From Gemmatimonadota bacterium (GTDB taxonomy: Bacteria; Gemmatimonadota; Gemmatimonadetes; Gemmatimonadales; Gemmatimonadaceae): 64,000 nucleotides of DNA. Where the stretch lies: the NCBI GenBank assembly GCA_016714015.1, contig JADJNZ010000004.1, positions 248,001 to 312,000 of the forward strand. Reading direction: 5' to 3'. Under the pieces are notes generated by a model. It ran no database searches. It had not been told where the DNA came from and was given only the letters and a program-made list of their open reading frames with translations. Made by a program: the position numbers and the translations under genes. Shown here in pieces: positions 35,185 through 43,459 of the stretch; position 1 is the first letter of the stretch, and each line of letters begins with the position of its first letter.

Positions 35185-37101
35185 ATGAACATCTCCTGGA
35201 TCGACTGGGTCATCGCGTTCGTCTCGATCGCCATCTGCTTCGTCCCGGCGCTCTTCCTCGCGAAGCGTTCCGGCGAGAACACCTCGGAGTTCTTCGCCTC
35301 CGGCCGCTCGGTCCCCTGGTGGCTCGCCGGCCTGTCGATGGTCGCGACGACCTTCTCGTCCGACACCCCCAACTGGGTGACCGAACAGGTGCGCCGCTAC
35401 GGCGTCGCGGGGAACTGGCAGTGGTGGGCCTTCGTCCTCACCGGCATCGCGACCGTCTTCTTCTTCGCGCGCCTCTGGCGCCGCTCCGGCGTCCTCACGG
35501 ACCTCGAGTTCTACGAGCTCCGCTACTCCGGCCAGTCGGCGTCGGTCGTGCGCGGCTTCCGCGCCGTCTACCTCGGTCTCTTCTTCAATTGCTTCATCAT
35601 GGGGATGGTGACGCTCGCGGCCTGCAAGATCGCGAACATCCTCTTCGGGCTCCCCGCCTGGCAGACGATCATCCTCACCGGCGTCCTGAACGTCGCCTTC
35701 GCGGCGCACTCGGGGCTCTGGGGCGTGCTGGTGATCGACATGATCCAGTTCTTCATCAAGATGACCGCGGTCTTCGCCGCCGCCTGGTTCTCGCTCGTCG
35801 AGGTCGGCCGTCGGCTCGCCGGCGATGCGAACGGTTGGGTCGGACTCAAGCTCCTCGTCGCGAAGCTGTCGACCATGCAGGTGAACCAGGGCACCGCCGC
35901 CGGTGACCAGCCGGTCATGTCGGTCTCGGACGGCGCCGGCCAGCCGATCCTCGACATGATGCCGAACTTCGGCATGTCCGAGCTCGCGCTCATGATCTTC
36001 ATCCTGCCCATCGCGGTCAGCTGGTGGGCCAACTGGTATCCCGGCGCCGAGCCGGGCGGCGGCTCGTACATCGCGCAGCGCATGCTCGCGTCCAAGAGCG
36101 AGAAGGACGCGCTCGGCGGGACGCTGTTCTTCAATGTCGCGCACTACGTGTTGCGTCCCTGGCCGTGGATCATCACCGCGCTCTGCTCGATCATCGTCTA
36201 CCCCGACCTCGCGTCCATCAAGGCCGCCTTCCCGAACGCCGACGTCGCCCTCATCGGCCACGACTCGGCATTCCCGGCGATGCTCAAGTTCCTGCCGGTC
36301 GGCTTCGTGGGTCTCATGATCGGCGGCCTCCTCGCCGCGAACTCCTCGACGATCCTCACGCACCTCAACTGGGGCTCGTCGTACCTCGTCCACGACTTCT
36401 ATCGCCGCTTCATCCGGAAGGACGCGAGCGAGGCGCACTACGTGAACGCCGGGCGTGTCTCGACGGTGCTGCTCTACGTCGTCGCCGCGCTGCTCTCGCT
36501 CACCATGAGCTCCGCGCAACAGGCCTTCCAGGTGCTGCTCTCCATCGGCGCCGGCACCGGCCTCCTCTACATCGCACGCTGGTTCTGGTGGCGCGTCTCC
36601 GCCTGGTGCGAGATCGTCGCGATGGTCATGTCGCTCATCACCTCGCTCGTCGTCCCCAAGCTCATGCCCGAGGCCGGCTTCGCGACGGTCACCATCGTGC
36701 AGGTCGGGATCACGACCATCGCCTGGCTGATCACCGCGTTCGTCGGCCCGGTGACGGACCGGAAGGTCCTCGTCGCATTCGTCCAGAAGGTCAAGCCGGT
36801 CGGCCCGGGCTGGGCCGACATCCGCCGCGAGGCGGGGATCAGCGACGCCGAGGTGGCCCAGGAGAACCGCGTGGGCGCGGCCTTCGTCGGGTGGATCGCC
36901 GGCTGCCTCGTGATCTGGTCGTCGCTCTTCGCGATCGGGAACTTCCTCTACAGCTCGGGAGATCCCTCGCGCCTCACGTCGGCCTGGCTCCTCACCGGCG
37001 TCTTCGTCGTGAGCGGCGTGGTGCTGCTGCGGGTGACGAAGCAGCTGTGGGCGGACAGCACGGCGTCGCAGGCGCGCGCGGACGCGCGCGCGGCGGGCTG
37101 A
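35185..37101 (+). CDS. Large sodium:solute symporter (SSS family)
   Basis: A 638-residue SSS-family carrier with 13-14 predicted transmembrane helices. The N terminus (WIDWVIAFVSIAICFVPALF) leads to SEFFASGRSVPWWLAGLSMV and ATTFSSDTPNWVTEQVRRYG; later segments include FAAHSGLWGVLVIDMIQFFI, GSYIAQRMLASKSEKDALGG and GGLLAANSSTILTHLNWGSS (Na2 site). It belongs to a branch distinct from the 32110 symporter, often linked to sugar or polyol uptake. No neighbour fixes the substrate. The ATG at 35185 sits behind a C-rich leader with no Shine-Dalgarno sequence. Confidence 0.9.
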   Translation: MNISWIDWVIAFVSIAICFVPALFLAKRSGENTSEFFASGRSVPWWLAGLSMVATTFSSDTPNWVTEQVRRYGVAGNWQWWAFVLTGIATVFFFARLWRRSGVLTDLEFYELRYSGQSASVVRGFRAVYLGLFFNCFIMGMVTLAACKIANILFGLPAWQTIILTGVLNVAFAAHSGLWGVLVIDMIQFFIKMTAVFAAAWFSLVEVGRRLAGDANGWVGLKLLVAKLSTMQVNQGTAAGDQPVMSVSDGAGQPILDMMPNFGMSELALMIFILPIAVSWWANWYPGAEPGGGSYIAQRMLASKSEKDALGGTLFFNVAHYVLRPWPWIITALCSIIVYPDLASIKAAFPNADVALIGHDSAFPAMLKFLPVGFVGLMIGGLLAANSSTILTHLNWGSSYLVHDFYRRFIRKDASEAHYVNAGRVSTVLLYVVAALLSLTMSSAQQAFQVLLSIGAGTGLLYIARWFWWRVSAWCEIVAMVMSLITSLVVPKLMPEAGFATVTIVQVGITTIAWLITAFVGPVTDRKVLVAFVQKVKPVGPGWADIRREAGISDAEVAQENRVGAAFVGWIAGCLVIWSSLFAIGNFLYSSGDPSRLTSAWLLTGVFVVSGVVLLRVTKQLWADSTASQARADARAAG

Positions 37102-37122
37102 GCGGCGTCAGGCAGCGGTGCG

Positions 37123-37144
37123 CGGCCGGGCGACCACCCGGCCG
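37123..37144. terminator. Candidate bidirectional terminator hairpin
   Basis: CGGCCGGG and CCCGGCCG arms (8 bp, perfect) flank a 6-base loop between the convergent symporter and small membrane-protein genes. More CCGGCC motifs follow. No T-tract is present. Confidence 0.5.
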
Positions 37145-37153
37145 TACCGGCCC

Positions 37154-37567
37154 CTACCCGGCCGCGAACCAGGCGGCGATGATCACGCCGATCGGTGCCG
37201 CGCTCCAGGCCGCGACGACACTCCCCATCAGCCACGCCTCCAGGCGCAGGAGCTGCGCGAACCGATCCGGCTCCTGTTCCGCGCGTGCCAGTTCGATCTC
37301 GCTGCCCGGCGCCCGGAAGACTCGGTCGAGCACCATCGTGCCGCCTGCGCGGAGCGCGCGATAGCGGCGGATTGCTCGGTAGCCGAGGTAGAGCGGCACG
37401 ACGAGCCCGAAGGGGACGTTCTGGTGCCCGCTCCACATCCGGACGAACAGATCCGCGCCCGCGAGGATCGGCCAGCCGACCAGACTGCCCAGCATGAGGG
37501 GGAGCCACCAGAGGAGGCGCCCCACGTGTAGCCCGTGGCCTTGGACGTACGAGATCTTCGGGCGCAT
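37154..37567 (-). CDS. Small membrane protein, unknown
   Basis: A 137-residue protein I do not recognise. Hydrophobic segments lie at about residues 17-40 (LLWWLPLMLGSLVGWPIL), 50-64 (FGLVVPLYLGYRAI) and 112-136 (AWLMGSVVAAWSAAPIGVII), separated by an Arg/Glu-rich cytosolic region (RVFRAPGSEIELARAEQEPD). Base composition and codon use match the neighbourhood. It is convergent with the symporter and divergent from the TrhA-type gene. Likely a real gene because the frame is clean and the topology coherent. Confidence 0.6.
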   Translation of the reverse strand: MRPKISYVQGHGLHVGRLLWWLPLMLGSLVGWPILAGADLFVRMWSGHQNVPFGLVVPLYLGYRAIRRYRALRAGGTMVLDRVFRAPGSEIELARAEQEPDRFAQLLRLEAWLMGSVVAAWSAAPIGVIIAAWFAAG

Positions 37568-37673
37568 GGAGCCGTCTGGCGTTGGGGGAGTCGAATGCAG
37601 ACGTCGTGTGGCGCTGCTGCGTCACGCCGCCGCGGCCTGGCCGCCGTGGGGGGGCATTGGTGTATCATCCGGC

Positions 37674-38324
37674 ATGGCCCAGCACCGCCCGCAGACGCGC
37701 GCCGAGGAACTCGCCAACAGCCTGTCGCACGGCTCGGGCCTCCTGCTCGCCGCCGCTGCGCTGCCGGTGCTCATCGTCACCGCCGACCGCACCAGCCCGC
37801 TGACGCTCGTCGGGCGCGTCGTCTTCGGCGTGACGATGATCCTCTGCTATCTCACGTCGACCGTCTACCATGCGCTCCACGACGGCCGCGCGAAGCGGGT
37901 CTTCCGCGTGCTCGACCACTCGGCGATCTATTTGCTGATCGCCGGCACCTACACCCCCTTCCTGCTCGGCGCGATGCGCGGCGCGTGGGGCTGGTCGCTC
38001 CTCGGGGTCGTCTGGACGCTCGCGTTGGCGGGCATCATCGCCAAGCTGACCATCGGGTTCCGCTTCCCGCGCCTCTCGACCGCCTTCTACGTGGCGATGG
38101 GCTGGCTCGCGGTCGTCGCGGTGCAGCCGATGCTGGCGAACGTCTCGGGAGCGGGGATCCTCTGGCTCCTCGCGGGCGGCCTCTGCTACACGGGCGGCGT
38201 GGTCTTCTACGTCACCGACGCCAGGCTCCGCTTCGGGCACACCCTCTGGCATCTCTTCGTCCTGGGCGGGACCGCCTGTCACTTCGTCGCCGTCCTCTAC
38301 CACTCGGCCACCCGGCTGGCCTGA
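37674..38324 (+). CDS. Hemolysin III/TrhA-family membrane protein
   Basis: A 216-residue seven-helix membrane protein of the hemolysin III (YqfA/TrhA) group, related to PAQR receptors. Hallmarks are ELANSLSHGSGLLLAAAALP, the LTSTVYHALHDGRAKRVFRV core, LDHSAIYLLIAGTYTPFLL and the C-terminal HTLWHLFVLGGTACHFVAVL. The conserved Ser, His and Asp residues that form the metal site in PAQR relatives are all present. Proposed roles include membrane energetics homeostasis; true haemolytic activity is doubtful. The ATG at 37674 has GGCA before it and no strong ribosome site. Confidence 0.92.
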   Translation: MAQHRPQTRAEELANSLSHGSGLLLAAAALPVLIVTADRTSPLTLVGRVVFGVTMILCYLTSTVYHALHDGRAKRVFRVLDHSAIYLLIAGTYTPFLLGAMRGAWGWSLLGVVWTLALAGIIAKLTIGFRFPRLSTAFYVAMGWLAVVAVQPMLANVSGAGILWLLAGGLCYTGGVVFYVTDARLRFGHTLWHLFVLGGTACHFVAVLYHSATRLA

Positions 38325-38330
38325 GTTCGG

Positions 38331-38867
38331 TCAGAAGGTGACCGACTGCTCCTTCACGTCGCCGGTGTGGAAGTAGAGCGCGCGCCGCTGGTCCTCGGGC
38401 GCCTTGATGACCGTGACGAGGTTCTGCTGGTCGCGATAGACCTCGAAGAAGAGCGAGTGCACGAGCCCGAGCGTGCGGATCGGCCGAGCGGCGTCGCACT
38501 GGACGATCGCCCACCAGACCTTCTCGCCGTTGGGGTCGGCATCCGCATCCTGGTCCGCGATCCGGCAGGTGAGCTTCACGGCGTCGGCGCGCACGAGGAA
38601 GTGCGACTCGAGGTATGCCGTGAAGGCGGCCTCCGTCGCCGAATCGCGCGCGACGGGGCGGTGCAGCGCCTTCTCGAGGTCGTCATGGAACACCCGCACG
38701 CGCGCGACGACGCTCCTGCCGTCGAGGACGAGGCGCGTGTGCGAGACGTGCGTGTCGTGCAGGAGCGGCACCGCGTACGGCGGGACCGGCGCGCGACCGG
38801 CCCCTGTCGTGCCCGCCGCGAGGGCGAGCACGAGGAGGGACCGGACACGCGAGCGAGAGCGGGTCAC
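38331..38867 (-). CDS. DUF6702-like secreted protein
   Basis: A 178-residue exported protein with a signal peptide ending near GTTGAGRA. The mature part begins VPLLHDTHVSHTRLVLDGRS, then VRVFHDDLEKALHRPVARDS, AFTAYLESHFLVRADAVKL, a Cys-containing strand and VHSLFFEVYRDQQNLVTVI. This order matches the DUF6702 family, whose members are often next to M1 peptidases. It starts at a GTG overlapping the M1 peptidase stop (GTGA), so the two are translationally coupled. Function is unknown; the His-rich strands might bind metal. Confidence 0.8.
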   Translation of the reverse strand: MTRSRSRVRSLLVLALAAGTTGAGRAPVPPYAVPLLHDTHVSHTRLVLDGRSVVARVRVFHDDLEKALHRPVARDSATEAAFTAYLESHFLVRADAVKLTCRIADQDADADPNGEKVWWAIVQCDAARPIRTLGLVHSLFFEVYRDQQNLVTVIKAPEDQRRALYFHTGDVKEQSVTF

Positions 38868-40957
38868 GAGATCGGCTTCGGGGGGGCCTTCCAGACGTTG
38901 TTCGCCCGATTCACGTCGACGAACGCCTCCGCCGGGTCGACCGTCACCTGGGTCACGACCTTGTTCGAGAAGAAGCCGTAGACGAACTCCTTCTCGTTGT
39001 TGCGCCAGATGTCAGCCGGCAGCTTGATGGTCTCCTTCGTGCCGTCCTCGTACACGACCTCGAAGTGGAGCGGCATCACCAGCCCCGCCTGCTGCTGGAA
39101 GGTGAAGCGGTGGTAGTTCGCGCCGCGCGCGTCGGACCCGATCAGCTCCTTGGCCGACTGCGTCTCGACCGCCGTCACCGCCTGGTCGTTCGCGTACGTG
39201 GTGTAGAACCAGCCGCGCCAGAACCAGTTCGCCTCCTCGCCCGCGCCCGCGACGAGCGAGCGGAAGAAGTCCGCCGGCTGCGGGTGCTTGAACATCCACT
39301 TCTGCGAGTACTCGCGGAACGCACGGTCGAACGTCTCCTCGCCCAGCACGTGCTCGCGGAGCATCACCAGCCCGGTCGCCGGCTTGGAGTAGCCGTTGTT
39401 GCCGAAGTTCGCGTACACCGCGTCCGACTCGGTCATGAGCGGCACCTGGTTCGGCGCGCGCATGTAGTTCGTCAGGTTCCGCGCCGGTCCGCGCATCGTC
39501 TGCTTCGGCCAGGCCGCGTCGAAGTCGAGCGATCCGTAGTACTCGAGGAACGAGTTCAGGCCCTCGTCCATCCACGTCCACCGGCGCTCGTCGCTCGCGA
39601 CGATCATCGGGAACCAGTTGTGCCCCACCTCGTGGATCGTCACCGACGCCAGCGCGTACTCGAGCGACTTGTCGTAGGTGCCGTCGGCCCGCGGACGCGC
39701 CCCGCAGAACGCGATCATCGGGTACTCCATGCCGAACACCGGCCCGTGGACGTTGCTTGCCTGCGGGTACGGGTACTCGAACGCGAGCCGCCCGTAGGTG
39801 ATCATCGTCTGGCGGATCGCCTTCGTGCTGATCTTGTCCCACAACGGCATCGCGTCGCGCGGATAGACCGAGTGGAGCTCGATCACGCGGCCGCCCGGCT
39901 GGTAGCGGAAGCCGGCGGCATCCCACACGTACGTCTTGCTCGAGGCCCACGCGAAGTCGCGCACGTTCTCGGCCTTGAAGCGCCAGGTGATCGGGGCCGT
40001 GCCCGCCGGGCGCGCCGACGCCTGGCCGACCTCGTCCGCCTTGACGATGAAGACCGCGGTGTCGCCCGCCAGCGCCGTCGCGAGCCGCGCGCGCTGCGTC
40101 GCCGTCATCGTCTGCAACGGGTTCATCAGCGCCCCGGTCGCGCGCACGATGTGGTCGTGCGGCACCGTGATGCTCACGTCGTAGTTGCCGAACTCGAGAT
40201 AGAACTCGCCCTGGCCGTAGAACTGCACGTTCTGCCAGCCGTTGACGTCGTCGTACACCGCGGCGCGCGGGAACCACTGCGCGATCTCGTACAGCCAGCC
40301 GTCCCGCACCTTCTCGCGCACGCCGCGGCCGTTCCGGCCCCCCTCGGGCACGATGAACGACCAGTCGATCTCGATCACCGCCTTCTGTCCGGTCGCCAGC
40401 GGCGTCGCGAGGTCGATCCGCATCTGCGTACCGTTCCGGAAGAACTTCGCGTCCGTCTTCTTCCCGTCGGCGGCGACGAGCTGCACCCGGGGGATGGTGT
40501 AGCCGCCGTTCGTCACCGGCTCCGGCGCGAGGAATCGGCGCGCCTGCTCGGGGATGTTGCGCGGCAGCGCGCGCTGCGCAAGCGCGGCCCGAGAATCGGT
40601 GCGCTCGATGTCCTGATCGAGCTGCACCCAGACGTATGCGAGTCGGTCCGGCGAGTTGTTGTGGTAGGTCATCCGCTCCGTGCCCGTCACCTTGTGCTCC
40701 ACGGTGTCGAGCGTCGTGCGGATCACGTAGTCGACCTGCTGCTGCCAGTACTTGGGGCCGGGGCTGCCGGCCGCGTTGCGGTACTCATTGGGCGCCGGCC
40801 ATTCCTCCAGCGCGCGGAAGTTCGACTGATTGGTCCGCTTCGTGGAATCCGCATTGAGCCACTGCGGACCGCGCGGAGCGGAGGGCGCCTGCTGCGCGAC
40901 GGCCGAGACCGTCGGACCCGCGAGCAGCGCAAGGAGCAGAAAGGGGCGAAGTTGCAC
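38864..40957 (-). CDS. Secreted M1-family zinc metallopeptidase
   Basis: A 697-residue exported gluzincin. The zinc site is HEVGHN followed 18 residues later by Glu in WTWMDEGLNSF (HExxH-x18-E), and the substrate N-terminus motif is represented by GMEYPMIAF rather than canonical GAMEN. The N-terminal beta domain starts YVIRTTLDTVEHKVTGTERM. The start is a GTG at 40957 encoding VQLRPFLLLALLAGPTVSA, a signal peptide; no ATG is available nearby. It lies 32 bases downstream of the SCO gene and overlaps DUF6702. Probably degrades extracellular peptides. Confidence 0.9.
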   Translation of the reverse strand: MQLRPFLLLALLAGPTVSAVAQQAPSAPRGPQWLNADSTKRTNQSNFRALEEWPAPNEYRNAAGSPGPKYWQQQVDYVIRTTLDTVEHKVTGTERMTYHNNSPDRLAYVWVQLDQDIERTDSRAALAQRALPRNIPEQARRFLAPEPVTNGGYTIPRVQLVAADGKKTDAKFFRNGTQMRIDLATPLATGQKAVIEIDWSFIVPEGGRNGRGVREKVRDGWLYEIAQWFPRAAVYDDVNGWQNVQFYGQGEFYLEFGNYDVSITVPHDHIVRATGALMNPLQTMTATQRARLATALAGDTAVFIVKADEVGQASARPAGTAPITWRFKAENVRDFAWASSKTYVWDAAGFRYQPGGRVIELHSVYPRDAMPLWDKISTKAIRQTMITYGRLAFEYPYPQASNVHGPVFGMEYPMIAFCGARPRADGTYDKSLEYALASVTIHEVGHNWFPMIVASDERRWTWMDEGLNSFLEYYGSLDFDAAWPKQTMRGPARNLTNYMRAPNQVPLMTESDAVYANFGNNGYSKPATGLVMLREHVLGEETFDRAFREYSQKWMFKHPQPADFFRSLVAGAGEEANWFWRGWFYTTYANDQAVTAVETQSAKELIGSDARGANYHRFTFQQQAGLVMPLHFEVVYEDGTKETIKLPADIWRNNEKEFVYGFFSNKVVTQVTVDPAEAFVDVNRANNVWKAPPKPIS

Positions 40958-40989
40958 AGGGATCCCTGGAGAAGTGTCGTGGATGAAGC

Positions 40990-41583
40990 CTAGCGCCGGA
41001 CGGCGGGGCGTCCTAGGAGCGACTCGATGCCCGCGGCGATCTCGTCGACCGTCGCCTCGTAGGGGAACGTCTGACGCACCCGCCCCTCGCGATCGAGGAG
41101 ATACAGCGTTGTCGAGTGAGACACCGAATATCGGCCCGCGGATTCCGGGGTGGGCACGATCTCGTACGACGCACCGAAGAGCTTGACCACCTCGTCCACC
41201 TCGGCGCGCGTACCGGTGAGCCCCACCGCATCCAGCTGGAACAACGCGAGGTCTGCCTTGAGCACCTCGGGGGTGTCCCGCTCGGGATCCACGGAGACGT
41301 AGAGCGTCCGGACCTCGCCGTTCGCGTCCCCGAGCCGCCGCATGACCGCCGAGAGCTTGGAGAGCGTGGTCGGGCAGACGTCCGGGCACATCGTGTATCC
41401 GAAGAACACCAGTAGCAGCTTCCCGCGCTGGGACTGCAGCTCGAAGCGCGCTCCCGTGTGGTCGGTGAGGGTGAAGTCGCCGCCGATGGTCGGTGCCGGT
41501 GGCGCGCAGCTCCCGGCGGCCATCGTTGCCAGGAGCACGGCGGCGGCGCCGGCTCGCCGCCAGCGGGAACGCGTCCCGCTCAT
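40990..41583 (-). CDS. SCO1/SenC-family copper chaperone (lipoprotein)
   Basis: A 197-residue thioredoxin-fold protein anchored by a lipobox (MAAGSC). The copper/redox motif CPDVCP lies in FFGYTMCPDVCPTTLSKL near residue 67 and the third ligand His in YSVSHSTTLYLLD near residue 154. SCO proteins deliver copper to the CuA centre of cytochrome oxidase or act as thiol oxidoreductases. The start overlaps the stop of the PCu(A)C gene by ATGA, supporting joint action with that copper chaperone, a pairing known for cytochrome oxidase assembly. Confidence 0.93.
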   Translation of the reverse strand: MSGTRSRWRRAGAAAVLLATMAAGSCAPPAPTIGGDFTLTDHTGARFELQSQRGKLLLVFFGYTMCPDVCPTTLSKLSAVMRRLGDANGEVRTLYVSVDPERDTPEVLKADLALFQLDAVGLTGTRAEVDEVVKLFGASYEIVPTPESAGRYSVSHSTTLYLLDREGRVRQTFPYEATVDEIAAGIESLLGRPAVRR

Positions 41584-42047
41584 GGCATCTGTCCCATCGC
41601 GCGGACCGGGGCCACCACGCGAACCTGCGTGCCGTCGTCGAGCGTGAGCGTGGCGCGGACCGTGTCACCCACCGCCAGCGGCTTCTTCAGGCCGAAGAGC
41701 ATGAGGTGATATCCGCCCGGCCGCAGCGCCGTCTCGCCGCCCGCCGGGACCGTGATCGCCTGCACGGGCGACATGCGCATCATGCCGTTCTCGCGCTTCA
41801 TCTCGTGCAGTTCGAGCGTGTCGCCCACGTCCGCCTTCCCGCGGACCAGGGATCGCTCGGTGGCTCCGCTGTTCTTGAGGAGCAGGAACATGCCGGTCAC
41901 GGCGCGGCCGGCCGGCACCTCACGCACCCAGGCGTCGCTGGCCGTGACGGTGGCGGTCTGCGCCTCGAGCGGCGCGCGCGCCACGAGGGAGAGACCGAGG
42001 GCGAGCGACAGCGTCGCCGCGCGAGGGAGTGAACGCAGGGGATTCAT
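41580..42047 (-). CDS. PCu(A)C copper chaperone with complete ligand set
   Basis: A 155-residue exported protein (signal peptide to about APLEAQ) of the PCu(A)C/DUF461 family. All copper ligands are present: ELHEMKRENGMMRMSPV, then PAGGETALRPGGYHLMLFGL with the HxM pair. The family passes Cu(I) to cytochrome oxidase, often with SCO. It overlaps both neighbours by ATGA: the PCu(A)C-cytochrome c fusion upstream and SCO downstream. This is the only one of three such domains in the region with intact ligands. Confidence 0.92.
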   Translation of the reverse strand: MNPLRSLPRAATLSLALGLSLVARAPLEAQTATVTASDAWVREVPAGRAVTGMFLLLKNSGATERSLVRGKADVGDTLELHEMKRENGMMRMSPVQAITVPAGGETALRPGGYHLMLFGLKKPLAVGDTVRATLTLDDGTQVRVVAPVRAMGQMP

Positions 42048-42931
42048 GGGTCGACATCCTGGGTTGAGGGAGTGCGGAGCGAGATCACGTAGCGCGCGAG
42101 CGACCGTCGCTCGCGTTCGGACAGGTGAGCGTAGAGCGGCATCGCGCCGCCGTTCGGGATGCCGGTCGCGATCGTCTGAGCGATCGCGGACTCGTCGACC
42201 CCGTTCTTGAAGGCCGATGCCTCGCGGAAGTCGCGCGGCGGCGGCGTGAGGGTGTGCGCCACGGGACCGTCCCCGTGGCCGGTCGTGCCATGACAGCCGG
42301 CGCAGCCGTCGGACGCATAGAGCGCGCGCCCCTCGGCGAGACTGGGTTCGGTGGCCACGGCGGCGCCTGGACTCGTCACGAGCAGGGTGTCGAGGTCGGC
42401 ATAGCGGACCACGGCCGCGGTCCCGCGCGCCCGTTCTCCGCTCTCGAGCCAGACGGTCACGCGCGCCGAGTCGCCGACGGCGAATGGACGCGCGAGCGAG
42501 TCGAGCACGACCGAGTAGCCGCCCGGCGCGAAGCGCAGCGTTCCGAGCGCCGGGATCTGGATCGACGCGACGGGCGTCAGCACGCTGGTCGGCCCCATCA
42601 GCGAGTCGGCCGGCGCCATCCGGTGCGCGGTCGTCGTCCGCATCTCCGTGACCGATGCGCCCTCCACCGCCACCCGTGCGATCCGCACGGGACGCGCGCT
42701 GGTGTTGCGGACGGTGAAGTACAGCGCCGTCGGCGCGCTCGCGAGCGGGACGATCGCCGCGCGCTCGACGCGGATCGGGCCCGCCGCTTCATCGCAGGCG
42801 ACCGCGAGCAACGCCGCGAGGAGCACCGCGCGAAGCGGTGCCCGCAGCGGCGCGCATCGTGGTGCGAGCGATGGCACGACCCGCGGCGCGAGCGCCGCGT
42901 CGGTCGACGGGAACGGAAGCATGGATGGCAC
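42044..42931 (-). CDS. PCu(A)C-like domain fused to cytochrome c
   Basis: A 295-residue protein. A long Arg/Pro-rich start leads to a hydrophobic lipobox-like segment (VLLAALLAVACDE), so the true N terminus may be shorter. Residues 55-170 match PCu(A)C (YFTVRNTSARPVRIARV, SIQIPALGTLRFAPGGYSVV), but the canonical HxM is replaced by SVV. Residues 195-290 are a class I cytochrome c with heme site CAGCH and axial Met in GGAMPLYAHLS. Overlap with the true chaperone downstream suggests electron or copper transfer to the same oxidase. A fusion of this kind is uncommon. Confidence 0.83.
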   Translation of the reverse strand: MPSMLPFPSTDAALAPRVVPSLAPRCAPLRAPLRAVLLAALLAVACDEAAGPIRVERAAIVPLASAPTALYFTVRNTSARPVRIARVAVEGASVTEMRTTTAHRMAPADSLMGPTSVLTPVASIQIPALGTLRFAPGGYSVVLDSLARPFAVGDSARVTVWLESGERARGTAAVVRYADLDTLLVTSPGAAVATEPSLAEGRALYASDGCAGCHGTTGHGDGPVAHTLTPPPRDFREASAFKNGVDESAIAQTIATGIPNGGAMPLYAHLSERERRSLARYVISLRTPSTQDVDP

Positions 42932-42988
42932 TCCGGATGGTCCTGCGCCGCGCTCGTGCGTGAGGCGGCGGCCCAGCGCAGCCGAGAC

Positions 42989-43378
42989 TCAGGCCGGAGG
43001 ACCCTGCGCGAAAGGGAGCAGGTGCGGGCGCGTCGCCGCCGGTCGTGGCGCAGGGCCCGCCACCACGCGTCGCGAGGGCACGATCGAGACGGCGACGACG
43101 GTCGCCGGCGGCGTGGGGATCAGGGCGGTCGGGACGCTGCAGCACGAGGCGTCGCAGTCGCACGGCACCGCCGGCGCGTCGCCCGGGGCATCTTGCGGGG
43201 CGTGCGCGCCATGCGCCGCGTGTGCGTCAGACGCCTCGCTCGCGGGATCGGCTTCGTGATCCGCCACGCCATGCGACATAGGGCAGGGCATCGCCGTCGG
43301 CGCCGCAGTACTGAAGAGCGCGAACCACGCTCCCAGCAGCAGGGCGATCGGACGGTGGCAGCGAAGTCGCACGAGCAT
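42989..43378 (-). CDS. Exported Cys/His-rich protein A (DUF2946-like)
   Basis: A 129-residue protein with a signal peptide (PIALLLGAWFALFSTAAP). The mature part begins PCPMSHGVADHE, continues through a His/Ala/Asp-rich stretch (AHAAHGAHAPQDA) and a cysteine cluster PCDCDASCCSVP, and ends LLPFAQGPPA. It resembles small copper-associated DUF2946-type proteins; a metal-binding role is inferred from composition and neighbours. It heads the minus-strand copper unit, 57 bases upstream of the fusion gene. A paralogue faces it across the divergent region at 43460. Confidence 0.65.
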   Translation of the reverse strand: MLVRLRCHRPIALLLGAWFALFSTAAPTAMPCPMSHGVADHEADPASEASDAHAAHGAHAPQDAPGDAPAVPCDCDASCCSVPTALIPTPPATVVAVSIVPSRRVVAGPAPRPAATRPHLLPFAQGPPA

Positions 43379-43437
43379 ACTGCAACCTATACCCCCAGCT
43401 CGGCGGCGGCAGTCCCCGCGCTTGACGAGAGGCGCCC

Positions 43438-43459
43438 GCGCCGCGAATCTTCGCGGCGC
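43438..43459. promoter_or_regulatory. Perfect palindrome abutting a start codon
   Basis: Arms GCGCCGCGAA and TTCGCGGCGC form a perfect 10-bp inverted repeat around a 2-base loop. The right arm ends at the base before the ATG at 43460. A TTGACG at 43422 could act as -35, with a poor -10 inside the palindrome. It may be an operator or a hairpin covering the ribosome entry site; no Shine-Dalgarno sequence is present. Confidence 0.6.

Noticed and set aside
39065..40993. 642-codon plus-strand frame across the M1 peptidase
   Set aside because: No domains and low-complexity composition; the minus strand has HExxH-x18-E.
43379..43400. CsoR-type half site (TATACCCCC)
   Set aside because: No matching half site or dyad was found, so a copper-repressor operator is not supported.
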